35,375 nt of DNA from an uncultured Clostridium sp. (GTDB taxonomy: Bacteria; Bacillota; Clostridia; TANB77; CAG-508), in assembly GCA_900557195.1 (NCBI GenBank), contig USRT01000022.1, positions 1 through 35,375 of the forward strand, given 5' to 3'. The notes beneath the pieces are model-generated. The model searched no databases, was not told the origin of the DNA, and saw only the letters and a program-made list of their open reading frames with translations. Of the stretch, positions 7,400 through 14,748 are shown piece by piece. Positions within the stretch are counted from its first letter, which is position 1. Every line of letters starts with the position of its first letter. The translations under genes were made by a program, and so were the position numbers.

Positions 7400-8788
7400 T
7401 TATATTTTTTCTATTTCTTGACCATTTTTAGTATCTTTTACTGCATATCCTTTTTCCTTTATTTTATCCCTTAATTCATCAGATAATTCATAATTTTTAT
7501 TTTCTCTTGCTTTTTTTCTATCATCTAATAACTTAACTATTTCTTCTGGAACAATAATATCATCTTCCGTCACATCATTAAGATTAAGTGATAATACTTT
7601 ATCAAACTTCATTAATAATTCATAATATTTATTTGATTTTTTTTCTTGTTTTGCAACTTCCCATGCAATTGAAACAGCAAGTGGAATATTTAAATCATCA
7701 TTAATTGCATCTAGAAACTCTAGTTCATATTTTTTTAACACTTTTTCATCAATATTTTCATTTCCATCTTTTTGTAATTTAGTTAATTTTCTTAATCTAT
7801 GTAGCGATTTTTGTGCAGAGTCAATTGCTTCCCATGTAAAGTTTAGTTTATTTCTGTAATGTGATGTAAAACATAAATATCTATATGCTAATGGCTCTAT
7901 TCCTTTTGCTTCTAAATCATCAATCAAATATACATTTCCTAAGCTTTTAGACATTTTACCATTATCTATTAGTAAAAATTCTACATGCATCCAATAGTGT
8001 GCTGGATTTTTTCCAGTCGCTCCTTTTGACTGAGCTATCTCATTTTCATGGTGAACAGGTATATGATCAACTCCACCTGTATGAATATCAAATACATCAC
8101 CTAAATATTCTTTAGACATTGCACTACATTCAATATGCCATCCTGGATAACATTTTCCAAATTTACTATCCCATTTCATAATATGTTCTTTAGGTGCTTT
8201 TATCCATAGAGCAAAGTCTAATGGATTCTTTTTTTCTGGATCCACTTCAATTCTTGCACCTGCTTTTTGATTTTTTAAATCAATTCTAGATAATTCTCCA
8301 TACGATTTTAATTTACTTGTATCGAAGTATACTCCCTTAGAAGTTTCATAAGCATATCCATTATTCATAATCTGTATTACATAATCTTCCATTTGTTTTA
8401 TATGTTCTGTTGCTTTCGCAATATGTTCTGGAGACTCTATATTTAACTTATTAATATCATTTAAAAAGCTATCTGTATAAATTTTAGCAATTTCATAAAC
8501 GGACATATTTTTCTCTTTTGCAGATTTCTCCATTTTATCTTCTCCTGTATCTTCATCAGATGTTAAATGCCCTACATCCGTAATATTCATTACATGATTT
8601 AATTTATATCCATTATACTTAAGTACTTTCCTTAAAGTATCCATAAATACATAAGCTCTCATATTCCCAATATGTGCTCTATTATATACAGTTGGCCCAC
8701 ATGAATACATATTAACTACATTTTCTTTTATGTTAATTGGTACAAAATCTTCTTTTTTTCTCGTTAGTGTATTCCAAACTCTTAACAT
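7400..8788 (-). CDS. cysS: Cysteinyl-tRNA synthetase
   Basis: A class I synthetase charging tRNA-Cys. The HIGH-like motif is AHIGNMRAY (about residues 39-47) and the KMSKS motif is GKMSKSLGN (about residue 273). Zinc ligands are visible in MYSCGPT, IECSAM and HHENE. The 462-aa length is standard. AGAGGTGAT precedes the ATG at a good distance. The gene is divergent from the type IV secretion module at 8.9 kb, with only about 110 bp between. Confidence 0.97.
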   Translation of the reverse strand: MLRVWNTLTRKKEDFVPINIKENVVNMYSCGPTVYNRAHIGNMRAYVFMDTLRKVLKYNGYKLNHVMNITDVGHLTSDEDTGEDKMEKSAKEKNMSVYEIAKIYTDSFLNDINKLNIESPEHIAKATEHIKQMEDYVIQIMNNGYAYETSKGVYFDTSKLKSYGELSRIDLKNQKAGARIEVDPEKKNPLDFALWIKAPKEHIMKWDSKFGKCYPGWHIECSAMSKEYLGDVFDIHTGGVDHIPVHHENEIAQSKGATGKNPAHYWMHVEFLLIDNGKMSKSLGNVYLIDDLEAKGIEPLAYRYLCFTSHYRNKLNFTWEAIDSAQKSLHRLRKLTKLQKDGNENIDEKVLKKYELEFLDAINDDLNIPLAVSIAWEVAKQEKKSNKYYELLMKFDKVLSLNLNDVTEDDIIVPEEIVKLLDDRKKARENKNYELSDELRDKIKEKGYAVKDTKNGQEIEKI

Positions 8789-8845
8789 ATCATCACCTCT
8801 TATTTATATAATATGAAAATTTTACCACTTTTTTTCAAAAAAGTA

Positions 8846-8874
8846 TAGACAAAATAAAAAAAATATTATATTAT
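8846..8874 (+). promoter_or_regulatory. Predicted promoter of the coupling-protein operon
   Basis: TAGACA (8846-8851), a 17-bp spacer and TATTAT (8869-8874), followed 11 bp later by a GAGAGGAG ribosome-binding site. It would drive the small ORF, VirD4, VirB2-, VirB6- and PrgI-like genes as one operon. Confidence 0.6.
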
Positions 8875-8901
8875 CCAATCAATTTGAGAGGAGTGATATT
8901 A

Positions 8902-9048
8902 ATTCAAAAACTATTTAATTTATTTCTTTTAACCTTATCATTTAATATCTTTATTACATTTTATACAATTTATACATTCTTAGAAACAAAAATTTTCCAT
9001 AAAAAACAAGGTTCTAAACTATTAATAAAAAAAGAAGACTTAAAGTAA
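8902..9048 (+). CDS. Small membrane protein, leader gene of the T4SS operon (ATT start?)
   Basis: A short ORF of 48 aa, not recognised. GAGAGGAG (8886-8893) sits 8 nt before an in-frame ATT, read as the start because no ATG or TTG is available; the in-frame GTG at 8893 overlaps the ribosome-binding site itself. The predicted product has one membrane segment (about residues 4-25, rich in Leu, Phe, Ile) and a basic tail (HKKQGSK, IKKEDLK). It ends 6 bp before the coupling-protein ATG, which has little ribosome-binding site of its own, so coupled translation is plausible. It could instead be only a leader peptide. Confidence 0.45.
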   Translation: MQKLFNLFLLTLSFNIFITFYTIYTFLETKIFHKKQGSKLLIKKEDLK

Positions 9049-9054
9049 ACCATT

Positions 9055-10752
9055 ATGAAACAACATACTTTTGTTTTCATTTTTTCATCTATTTTATTTA
9101 TATTAGGTATAATTATTTTTTTTCCTATATATTTATCTAATAATTTAATTTTCCCATATGCCATTCACCCATTTAATATTTGTAAAACTTATCCTGTCCT
9201 TTGGAATAATATAAAATTTCTATTTATTATTGTATATATTTTTTCTTCTATTATTATTTCTAATTTGATATATATTAAGATTTATAAAAAAAACAAAAAA
9301 TTATCAATAATGAATAATCATATAAAATTAGATTTATCTGTTTCTAATTTCAATTTATATATAGGATATGATGAGAAAAAAAACAACATATATATTCCAG
9401 AAAAATCACTATATCAGAATATATTAATCACAGGCACTATTGGAACTGGTAAAACAAGTAGTGCTATGTATCCTTTTACAAGGCAATTAATTGAACATAA
9501 CCATTTTAATACTGCTGAAAAAATTGGTATGTTAATATTAGATGTTAAGGGAAACTATTATCATGAAGTATATAAATATGCCAAAATTTACAATAGATTA
9601 GATGACATAATTGTAATAGAACTTAATGGAAAATATAAATATAACCCCCTAAATAAGCCCAATCTAAAAGCTTCTGTACTAGCAAATAGACTAAAAACAA
9701 TATTATTATTATTTTCCAAAAATAATACAGAATCATATTGGCTAGATGAAGCAGAAAAAATTTTAACAGAATGTATAAAATTATGTAGACTTTACAACGA
9801 TAATTATGTAACGTTTGAGGAAATCCATAAATTAGTAACTAACAAAAATTATTATTTGGAAAAAATCCAAATACTTAGAACTAACTTCTTAACACAAGAT
9901 TTTAGTTGTGAAAAAAATTATGATTTATTATCATCAATCACATTTTTAGAAGAAGAATATTGGAAAATGGATGAAAGAACATTATCTATACTAAAATCTG
10001 AAATAACAAGGATTACTAATTGTTTTATTTCTGACTATAGTGTATCTAGAACTTTTAATCCTAAAATTCAAGAAGAAAACTTTCGCGGATTTACTGATTT
10101 AATAAATACAGGGAAAATTGTGGTTTTAAATATGAATATTGCAGAATACAGAAACCTATCTAAAATTATTGCAACATATTTAAAATTAGACTTTCAAACT
10201 GAAGTATTATCAAGATTAGCAAAAAAAAATATAACTAGAACTGTAGCATTCATATGTGATGAATATCACGAATATGTAACACTTAATGATTCTGACTTTT
10301 TTTCTCAAAGTCGTGAAGCAAAATGTATTAACATTGTTTCTACACAAAGCTATAGCTCTTTATTAAATACATTGCAAGATAATACCAATTTAAAAGTAAT
10401 TCTTCAAAGTCTAGTAAATAAATTATGGTTTAGAAGTGATGATATTTTCACTATAGAAGAAATACAAAAGCAAATAGGAAAAAAAGAAAAAGAAAAAATA
10501 TCTAAAACCATATCTGAAAACTCAAATGACACTTCATATAATTATCTTAATAATTCATTTTATTCAAACAAATCTAATATAAGTGAAAGCATAAATCAAT
10601 ATTTTCAATCAGAATTTGTTTATGATACAAATTATTTTACATGCAATTTGCAATCATTTACTTGTATAGCTTTTATTTCTGATGGAATTAATATTGTTCC
10701 TCCTCAAAAAATAAATTTAATTCCATATTTTAAAGAAAGGGAAGATATATGA
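9055..10752 (+). CDS. VirD4/TraG-family type IV coupling ATPase
   Basis: A membrane ATPase that recruits and helps pump DNA or protein substrates into a type IV secretion channel (family knowledge; PcfC in pCF10). Two membrane segments lie at about residues 5-27 and 54-75. The Walker A motif is GTIGTGKT (127-134), followed by MLILDVKGNYYHE as in VirD4/TraG proteins. The Walker B region is FICDEYHEY (D402, E403). The 565-aa length fits Gram-positive coupling proteins. The stop overlaps the next gene by 4 bp (ATGA). No relaxase or other obvious DNA-processing gene is nearby, so the substrate is unknown. Confidence 0.9.
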   Translation: MKQHTFVFIFSSILFILGIIIFFPIYLSNNLIFPYAIHPFNICKTYPVLWNNIKFLFIIVYIFSSIIISNLIYIKIYKKNKKLSIMNNHIKLDLSVSNFNLYIGYDEKKNNIYIPEKSLYQNILITGTIGTGKTSSAMYPFTRQLIEHNHFNTAEKIGMLILDVKGNYYHEVYKYAKIYNRLDDIIVIELNGKYKYNPLNKPNLKASVLANRLKTILLLFSKNNTESYWLDEAEKILTECIKLCRLYNDNYVTFEEIHKLVTNKNYYLEKIQILRTNFLTQDFSCEKNYDLLSSITFLEEEYWKMDERTLSILKSEITRITNCFISDYSVSRTFNPKIQEENFRGFTDLINTGKIVVLNMNIAEYRNLSKIIATYLKLDFQTEVLSRLAKKNITRTVAFICDEYHEYVTLNDSDFFSQSREAKCINIVSTQSYSSLLNTLQDNTNLKVILQSLVNKLWFRSDDIFTIEEIQKQIGKKEKEKISKTISENSNDTSYNYLNNSFYSNKSNISESINQYFQSEFVYDTNYFTCNLQSFTCIAFISDGINIVPPQKINLIPYFKEREDI

Positions 10753-11078
10753 AAAAAAATAAATTCTTTATATTATTTTCAATTATTTTTATTATTATTT
10801 TATTATTTTCTTTTAGTCAACTTTCATTTTCAGCAGATCCTAAAATTGTTACAAAACTAAACTCTGCTTTTACCAAAATTAAAGGTTGGATTTTAAAGCT
10901 AGCAACTCCTGCAGCAGCTGTTGCTGTTGGAACTGGTATATTTATGAAAAAATTCAGCTTTGGAGATGAAGAAAGATTAAGAATTGGAAAAAAGTTAATT
11001 CGTGGCTCACTATTTTCTTATGGTTTCATTTTAGCAACAGATTTAATACTTGCAGCAATAAAAAGTTTAATTGGATAG
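10749..11078 (+). CDS. VirB2/TrbC-like small pilin or channel protein
   Basis: A 109-aa membrane protein with a signal peptide (MKKNKFF followed by a hydrophobic run to about residue 27, FSADP). Two further hydrophobic segments flank a short charged loop (KKFSFGDEERLRIGKK). The Gly/Ala-rich first segment (ATPAAAVAVGTGIF) and the size match VirB2/TrbC-type subunits and the two-membrane-segment proteins in Gram-positive conjugation operons. It overlaps the coupling-protein gene by 4 bp and lies 12 bp before the VirB6-like gene. The assignment rests on topology and position rather than a diagnostic motif. Confidence 0.7.
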   Translation: MKKNKFFILFSIIFIIILLFSFSQLSFSADPKIVTKLNSAFTKIKGWILKLATPAAAVAVGTGIFMKKFSFGDEERLRIGKKLIRGSLFSYGFILATDLILAAIKSLIG

Positions 11079-11090
11079 GAGGTAAATATT

Positions 11091-11972
11091 TTGAACTCTT
11101 CATCAGTAAATATAACAGAAATTATTGCTAATAGTATAAATAGTTTATTTGGTAATTTATTTTCATCAATTGATAATAATATTTATTTAATTTTAGATGA
11201 AATTACATTTATAAATACCGATATTTTTAATGATTCATTTTTTCAAAAGATTTTTGGTACTAACTCATATAGTGGAATATTATTAATTTGTAATTCATTA
11301 TTAATATCATTTATTATTTTTTATTGTGTAAAATTACTATATTCACATTTAACTTTTACTACTATAGAAAAACCTTTTCAATTTTTATTTAAATTATTAA
11401 TTTTTGGAATATTAATGAATTCGTCACTTTTTATTTGCGAACAGATTGTTAACATAAATTCATTGGTTTCGTTGGCAATCAGAGAAATAGGAGAAAATAT
11501 TTTTAATACTAATATTAATTTTACAGAAATTATAAAAAAAATAAATACTGTGATAGTCATTGGTAATAATGATTTCAATTTATTCTCAATGGATGGTATT
11601 ATTAAAAGCTTTTTATCTTTCGAATTAATAAATTTACTTTTTACATATTCACTCCGATATATACTTGTTAAAATATTTATTCTTATTTCTCCTTTTGCTT
11701 TTTTATCTTTAGTTTCTAATACTAGTAACTGGTTTTTTAAATCTTGGTTTAGGGGATTCTTCTCTTTACTACTAATTCAAAGTTTTGTAAGTATAATTCT
11801 ACTAATAATATTTTCAATAAATATTAACTCGAATAATATACTATTAAAATTATTATATTTATCTTCTCTTTATACTTTAACCAAAGCCAACGTTTACATA
11901 AAAGAATTAATAGGTGGTATAAGTACAACTTTTTCTAATAGTGTTTTCACCATAAAAAATTTATTAAAATAA
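11091..11972 (+). CDS. VirB6/TrbL/PrgH-like polytopic membrane protein
   Basis: A 293-aa protein with about six hydrophobic segments. These include ILLICNSLLISFIIFYCVK, a pair around residues 90-125 and several in the C-terminal half; the N-terminus is polar and probably outside or amphipathic. Its place between a VirB2-like gene and PrgI is that of VirB6/PrgH, the inner-membrane channel component. Translation starts at TTG (11091) with AGGAGG 7 nt upstream. The primary sequence is too divergent for a firm family call by eye. Confidence 0.65.
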   Translation: MNSSSVNITEIIANSINSLFGNLFSSIDNNIYLILDEITFINTDIFNDSFFQKIFGTNSYSGILLICNSLLISFIIFYCVKLLYSHLTFTTIEKPFQFLFKLLIFGILMNSSLFICEQIVNINSLVSLAIREIGENIFNTNINFTEIIKKINTVIVIGNNDFNLFSMDGIIKSFLSFELINLLFTYSLRYILVKIFILISPFAFLSLVSNTSNWFFKSWFRGFFSLLLIQSFVSIILLIIFSININSNNILLKLLYLSSLYTLTKANVYIKELIGGISTTFSNSVFTIKNLLK

Positions 11973-11986
11973 TTGGAGGTGATTTT

Positions 11987-12277
11987 ATAAATTTTATAAT
12001 TCCACAGAATTACAAATATAAAAATAAAATACTTGGATTTATAGATTATCAAACAATTATTTTTAATATTATCTGGGATATTATAATCTATCTTGCCTTA
12101 AATATATTTAATATTAATTTAAGTTTAAAAATTTTTATTTTTATAGTATTTTGTTTTCCTCTTTTCCTTATTAGTATTATTAGCTTTACTAATGAAAGTA
12201 TAATTTATGTATTAGCATATATTTATAGTTTCTTAATAAAGAAAAAAATTTATGTTTACAAGAAAACATGGTCATAG
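11987..12277 (+). CDS. prgI: PrgI (VirB3-like) T4SS membrane protein, apparent ATA start
   Basis: A 96-aa protein missed by ordinary ORF calling because it has no ATG, GTG or TTG start. GGAGG (11975-11979) lies 7 nt before ATA at 11987, giving MNFIIPQNYKYKNKILGFID. This is the typical beginning of PrgI family proteins, with the IP-N motif followed by two hydrophobic segments (about residues 24-42 and 45-65). The tail is basic and ends KKTWS. PrgI/VirB3 pairs with the VirB4 ATPase in the channel base. In related Gram-positive conjugation modules it is followed by VirB4; here the next genes are dnaD-dnaI, and virB4 lies 8 kb away on the other strand. Confidence 0.8.
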   Translation: MNFIIPQNYKYKNKILGFIDYQTIIFNIIWDIIIYLALNIFNINLSLKIFIFIVFCFPLFLISIISFTNESIIYVLAYIYSFLIKKKIYVYKKTWS

Positions 12278-12657
12278 TGACAATGTAAATTTGTTTATTT
12301 TTTGATGCATACTATTATCCTTTATTGAATACTAATTACCTTCTCTCTATAACCAAAAATAAAATTATTATAAAAACTTATATATTTTATAGATTTAAAT
12401 GTTATTATTATAACTTAATATTTATTTTGTCCCAAGTTCCTATATTTTTTACAAATTCCTTATTTCACTTATTACAAATAGATAGGAATTAATAGCTAAT
12501 TATCATTTAGATTATAAATATCTCCATTATGAAAATAATTCTTAAGACAGTTTAATAAAAGTTCAGAGCTTTCAACACATTAAGTACCTTAATAAATCTG
12601 ATATAGTCTGAATCATAACAATACTTGTATTCAAATTCATAATTTCTCTTTAATATA
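12278..12657. other. Gene-free interval between prgI and dnaD
   Basis: About 440 bp separate prgI from dnaD. I see no convincing gene, tRNA or strong terminator; the last part is the dnaD promoter. It marks the point where the T4SS gene order is broken. Confidence 0.6.
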
Positions 12658-12686
12658 TTGTAAAAGTTACTGTAAAATGATATAAT
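12658..12686 (+). promoter_or_regulatory. Predicted promoter of dnaD-dnaI
   Basis: TTGTAA (12658-12663), a 17-bp spacer and a perfect TATAAT (12681-12686), 32 bp before the dnaD ATG. It makes the primosome pair independent of the upstream T4SS operon. Confidence 0.65.
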
Positions 12687-12718
12687 TTGACAAAATATTT
12701 TAGAGAGGAAGTATATCT

Positions 12719-13684
12719 ATGAAACTAGAACAAAATGATAAACCACTTTTATTTTCATATACAGAGCTACCAGATGTATTTTTTACAGAATACATATCTC
12801 AAACACCTGGAGACTATATCAAGGTATATCTATATATGATATTCTTATCAAAATATGGCAAAGATATAAAAATAAATGATTTATCCAAAAAGCTAGAATT
12901 ACCTTTAAAAACAATTCAAGACGCAATAAAATTTTTAGAAGACGAATCTCTAATTACAAAGAAAAACACTGGTTTTATCATTAATAATTTACAGGAATTA
13001 GAGTTACATAAGTTATATAACCCAAAAATCACTTCTTCTCCAGAACAATTACAAAAAACTGCTGAAAATCAATATCGTGCAAAAGCAATTGAAAATATTA
13101 ATAACGAATTCTTTCAGGGAATAATGTCTCCATCATGGTATAGTGATATTGATTTATGGTTTAGTAAATACAATTTTGATGAAGAAGTAATGATTGCTCT
13201 ATTTAGATATTGTTTCAATAGGTCCGCTCTTCACAGAAACTATATTCAAGCAGTAGCAGATGCATGGTCAAAAAACAATATTAAAACATTTAATGATTTA
13301 GATATTTATTACGAAAAACAAGAAAAACTAAAAAAATTATCTAAAACAATTTCTAAAAAGCTAGGAATTACAAGACAATTATCACAATACGAAGAAGCAT
13401 ATATTGAGAAATGGACTATTGAATTTAATTATTCTATGGACATTATCGAAATAGCTCTAAAAAGAACTACATCTAAATCTAATCCTAGTTTTGATTACTT
13501 AGACAAATTACTTACGGACTGGCACGAAAGAAACTTTACTACTCCTGATGACATACAGAAATTTTTAAATGATATGAAACAAAAAAATAAAAATGTAAAA
13601 GAACTAGAAAAAAAATCTGGATATAAAAACTATGAGCAGAGAAACTATGATAATTTAAACAATCTATATGCTAATAACATATAA
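12719..13684 (+). CDS. dnaD: DnaD-domain replication initiation protein
   Basis: A primosome protein helping to remodel the origin and load the replicative helicase in Firmicutes. The N-terminal ~110 residues form a winged helix (INDLSKKLELPLKTIQDAIKFL, then LITKKNTGFIINN). Two DnaD domains follow: about residues 145-200 (FNRSALHRNYIQAVADAW) and 225-290 (FDYLDKLLTDWHERN). Both carry the YxxxI-like W signature at their ends. The C-terminus is charged and probably disordered. GAGAGGA precedes the ATG. It lies 16 bp before dnaI. The dnaD-dnaI pairing near the origin is known from other Clostridia, so I take these as host genes rather than T4SS cargo. Confidence 0.9.
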   Translation: MKLEQNDKPLLFSYTELPDVFFTEYISQTPGDYIKVYLYMIFLSKYGKDIKINDLSKKLELPLKTIQDAIKFLEDESLITKKNTGFIINNLQELELHKLYNPKITSSPEQLQKTAENQYRAKAIENINNEFFQGIMSPSWYSDIDLWFSKYNFDEEVMIALFRYCFNRSALHRNYIQAVADAWSKNNIKTFNDLDIYYEKQEKLKKLSKTISKKLGITRQLSQYEEAYIEKWTIEFNYSMDIIEIALKRTTSKSNPSFDYLDKLLTDWHERNFTTPDDIQKFLNDMKQKNKNVKELEKKSGYKNYEQRNYDNLNNLYANNI

Positions 13685-13700
13685 AAAGGATGTGAACTTT

Positions 13701-14705
13701 ATGAATAATGCAAATTTAAAAAAACTTTTAAATGACTACGAAAGAAAACGTATACAAGAAGAAAACGATTTAGAATACAGAAAAAATAAATTATATAATT
13801 CTTATCCTAGATTACAAGAAATCGATAGAGAGCTTAGTTCTTTAGCAATCTCTTCTGCAAAACAGCTTATACAAAAAAATAGTAAAGATATTATAAATAA
13901 CCTAAATAATAGTATCAATAATTTAAAAAAGGAAAAAAATGAATTACTTTTCTCTATAGGTAAAGACTATAATTATTTAACCCCTAATTATGATTGTAAT
14001 CTTTGTAAGGATACTGGATATATAACAAATAATTATGAAACAAAAATGTGTAATTGTTTAAAACAAAAACTTTTTAATTTAGAATATAATAAATCTAATT
14101 TTACAAATCTAGAAAAACATAATTTTTCCACCTTTGATTCCACAGTTTATTCAAATAACGTGGATAACGTAAAATTTGGATGCGATAAATCTCCCAGAGA
14201 AAATATAGAAATTATTAAACAAATAGCTATTAACTTTATAGATAACTTCGATAATTTAGATGAAAAGAATTTACTTTTTACTGGGAATACTGGACTTGGA
14301 AAAACTTTTCTATCAAGTTGTATAGCAAATGAACTTATAAAAAAGCAAAAAACAGTCTTATATCAAACGGCACCTGTTATGTTAGATTCTATTATAGATT
14401 ATAGATTTGGTAAAAATTCTAATAATATTTATAATAATATTTTAGATGTAGATTTACTAATTATAGATGATTTAGGTACTGAATGTATGAATAATATGAA
14501 ATTTACTGAATTATTTAATATAATTAATACTAGATTATTAAATCAAAACAATAAACCTACAAAAACAATCATATCTACTAATCTAAGTATACAGAATTTA
14601 TTCAATTCCTATGATGAACGAATTGTTTCTAGATTCATTGGTTATTATAATATTTGTAGATTTTTCGGAGAGGACTTACGATTTAAATTAAGAAATAGAA
14701 ATTAA
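13701..14705 (+). CDS. dnaI: DnaI/DnaC-type helicase loader ATPase
   Basis: An AAA+ ATPase that loads the DnaB-type helicase with DnaD. The N-terminal helical part (EEN-LEYRKNKL) precedes a zinc-binding motif, CNLCKDTG then CNC (Cys-x2-Cys and Cys-x-Cys, about residues 92-115). The Walker A is GNTGLGKT and the Walker B is LLIIDDLGTE, with an arginine-rich end (DERIVSRFIG). An in-frame ATG at 13668 inside dnaD has no ribosome-binding site; the ATG at 13701, after AAAGGAT, is the better start (334 aa). The gene is convergent with gyrA. Confidence 0.9.
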   Translation: MNNANLKKLLNDYERKRIQEENDLEYRKNKLYNSYPRLQEIDRELSSLAISSAKQLIQKNSKDIINNLNNSINNLKKEKNELLFSIGKDYNYLTPNYDCNLCKDTGYITNNYETKMCNCLKQKLFNLEYNKSNFTNLEKHNFSTFDSTVYSNNVDNVKFGCDKSPRENIEIIKQIAINFIDNFDNLDEKNLLFTGNTGLGKTFLSSCIANELIKKQKTVLYQTAPVMLDSIIDYRFGKNSNNIYNNILDVDLLIIDDLGTECMNNMKFTELFNIINTRLLNQNNKPTKTIISTNLSIQNLFNSYDERIVSRFIGYYNICRFFGEDLRFKLRNRN

Positions 14706-14706
14706 A

Positions 14707-14748
14707 AAAATAATAGAACAATTTTATAAATTGTTCTATTATTTTTTT
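14707..14748. terminator. Bidirectional terminator between dnaI and gyrA
   Basis: A long AT-rich stem (arms ending at 14724 and beginning at 14728, at least 16 bp, 3-nt loop) with A-runs on the left and T-runs on the right. It can stop transcription of both convergent genes. The gyrA stop codon lies inside its right edge. Confidence 0.8.

Noticed and set aside
10749..11078. Phage holin
   Set aside because: Size and topology fit, but the signal peptide and the position between VirD4- and VirB6-like genes favour a VirB2-type protein.
12552..12713. Minus-strand open stretch of about 53 codons with protein-like end (NYEFEYKYCYDSDY)
   Set aside because: No start codon or ribosome-binding site, and it overlaps the dnaD promoter. 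The AT-rich composition makes such stretches likely by chance, though a decayed gene fragment cannot be excluded.
13668..14705. dnaI starting inside dnaD at 13668
   Set aside because: No ribosome-binding site; the ATG at 13701 follows AAAGGAT and gives the normal N-terminus.
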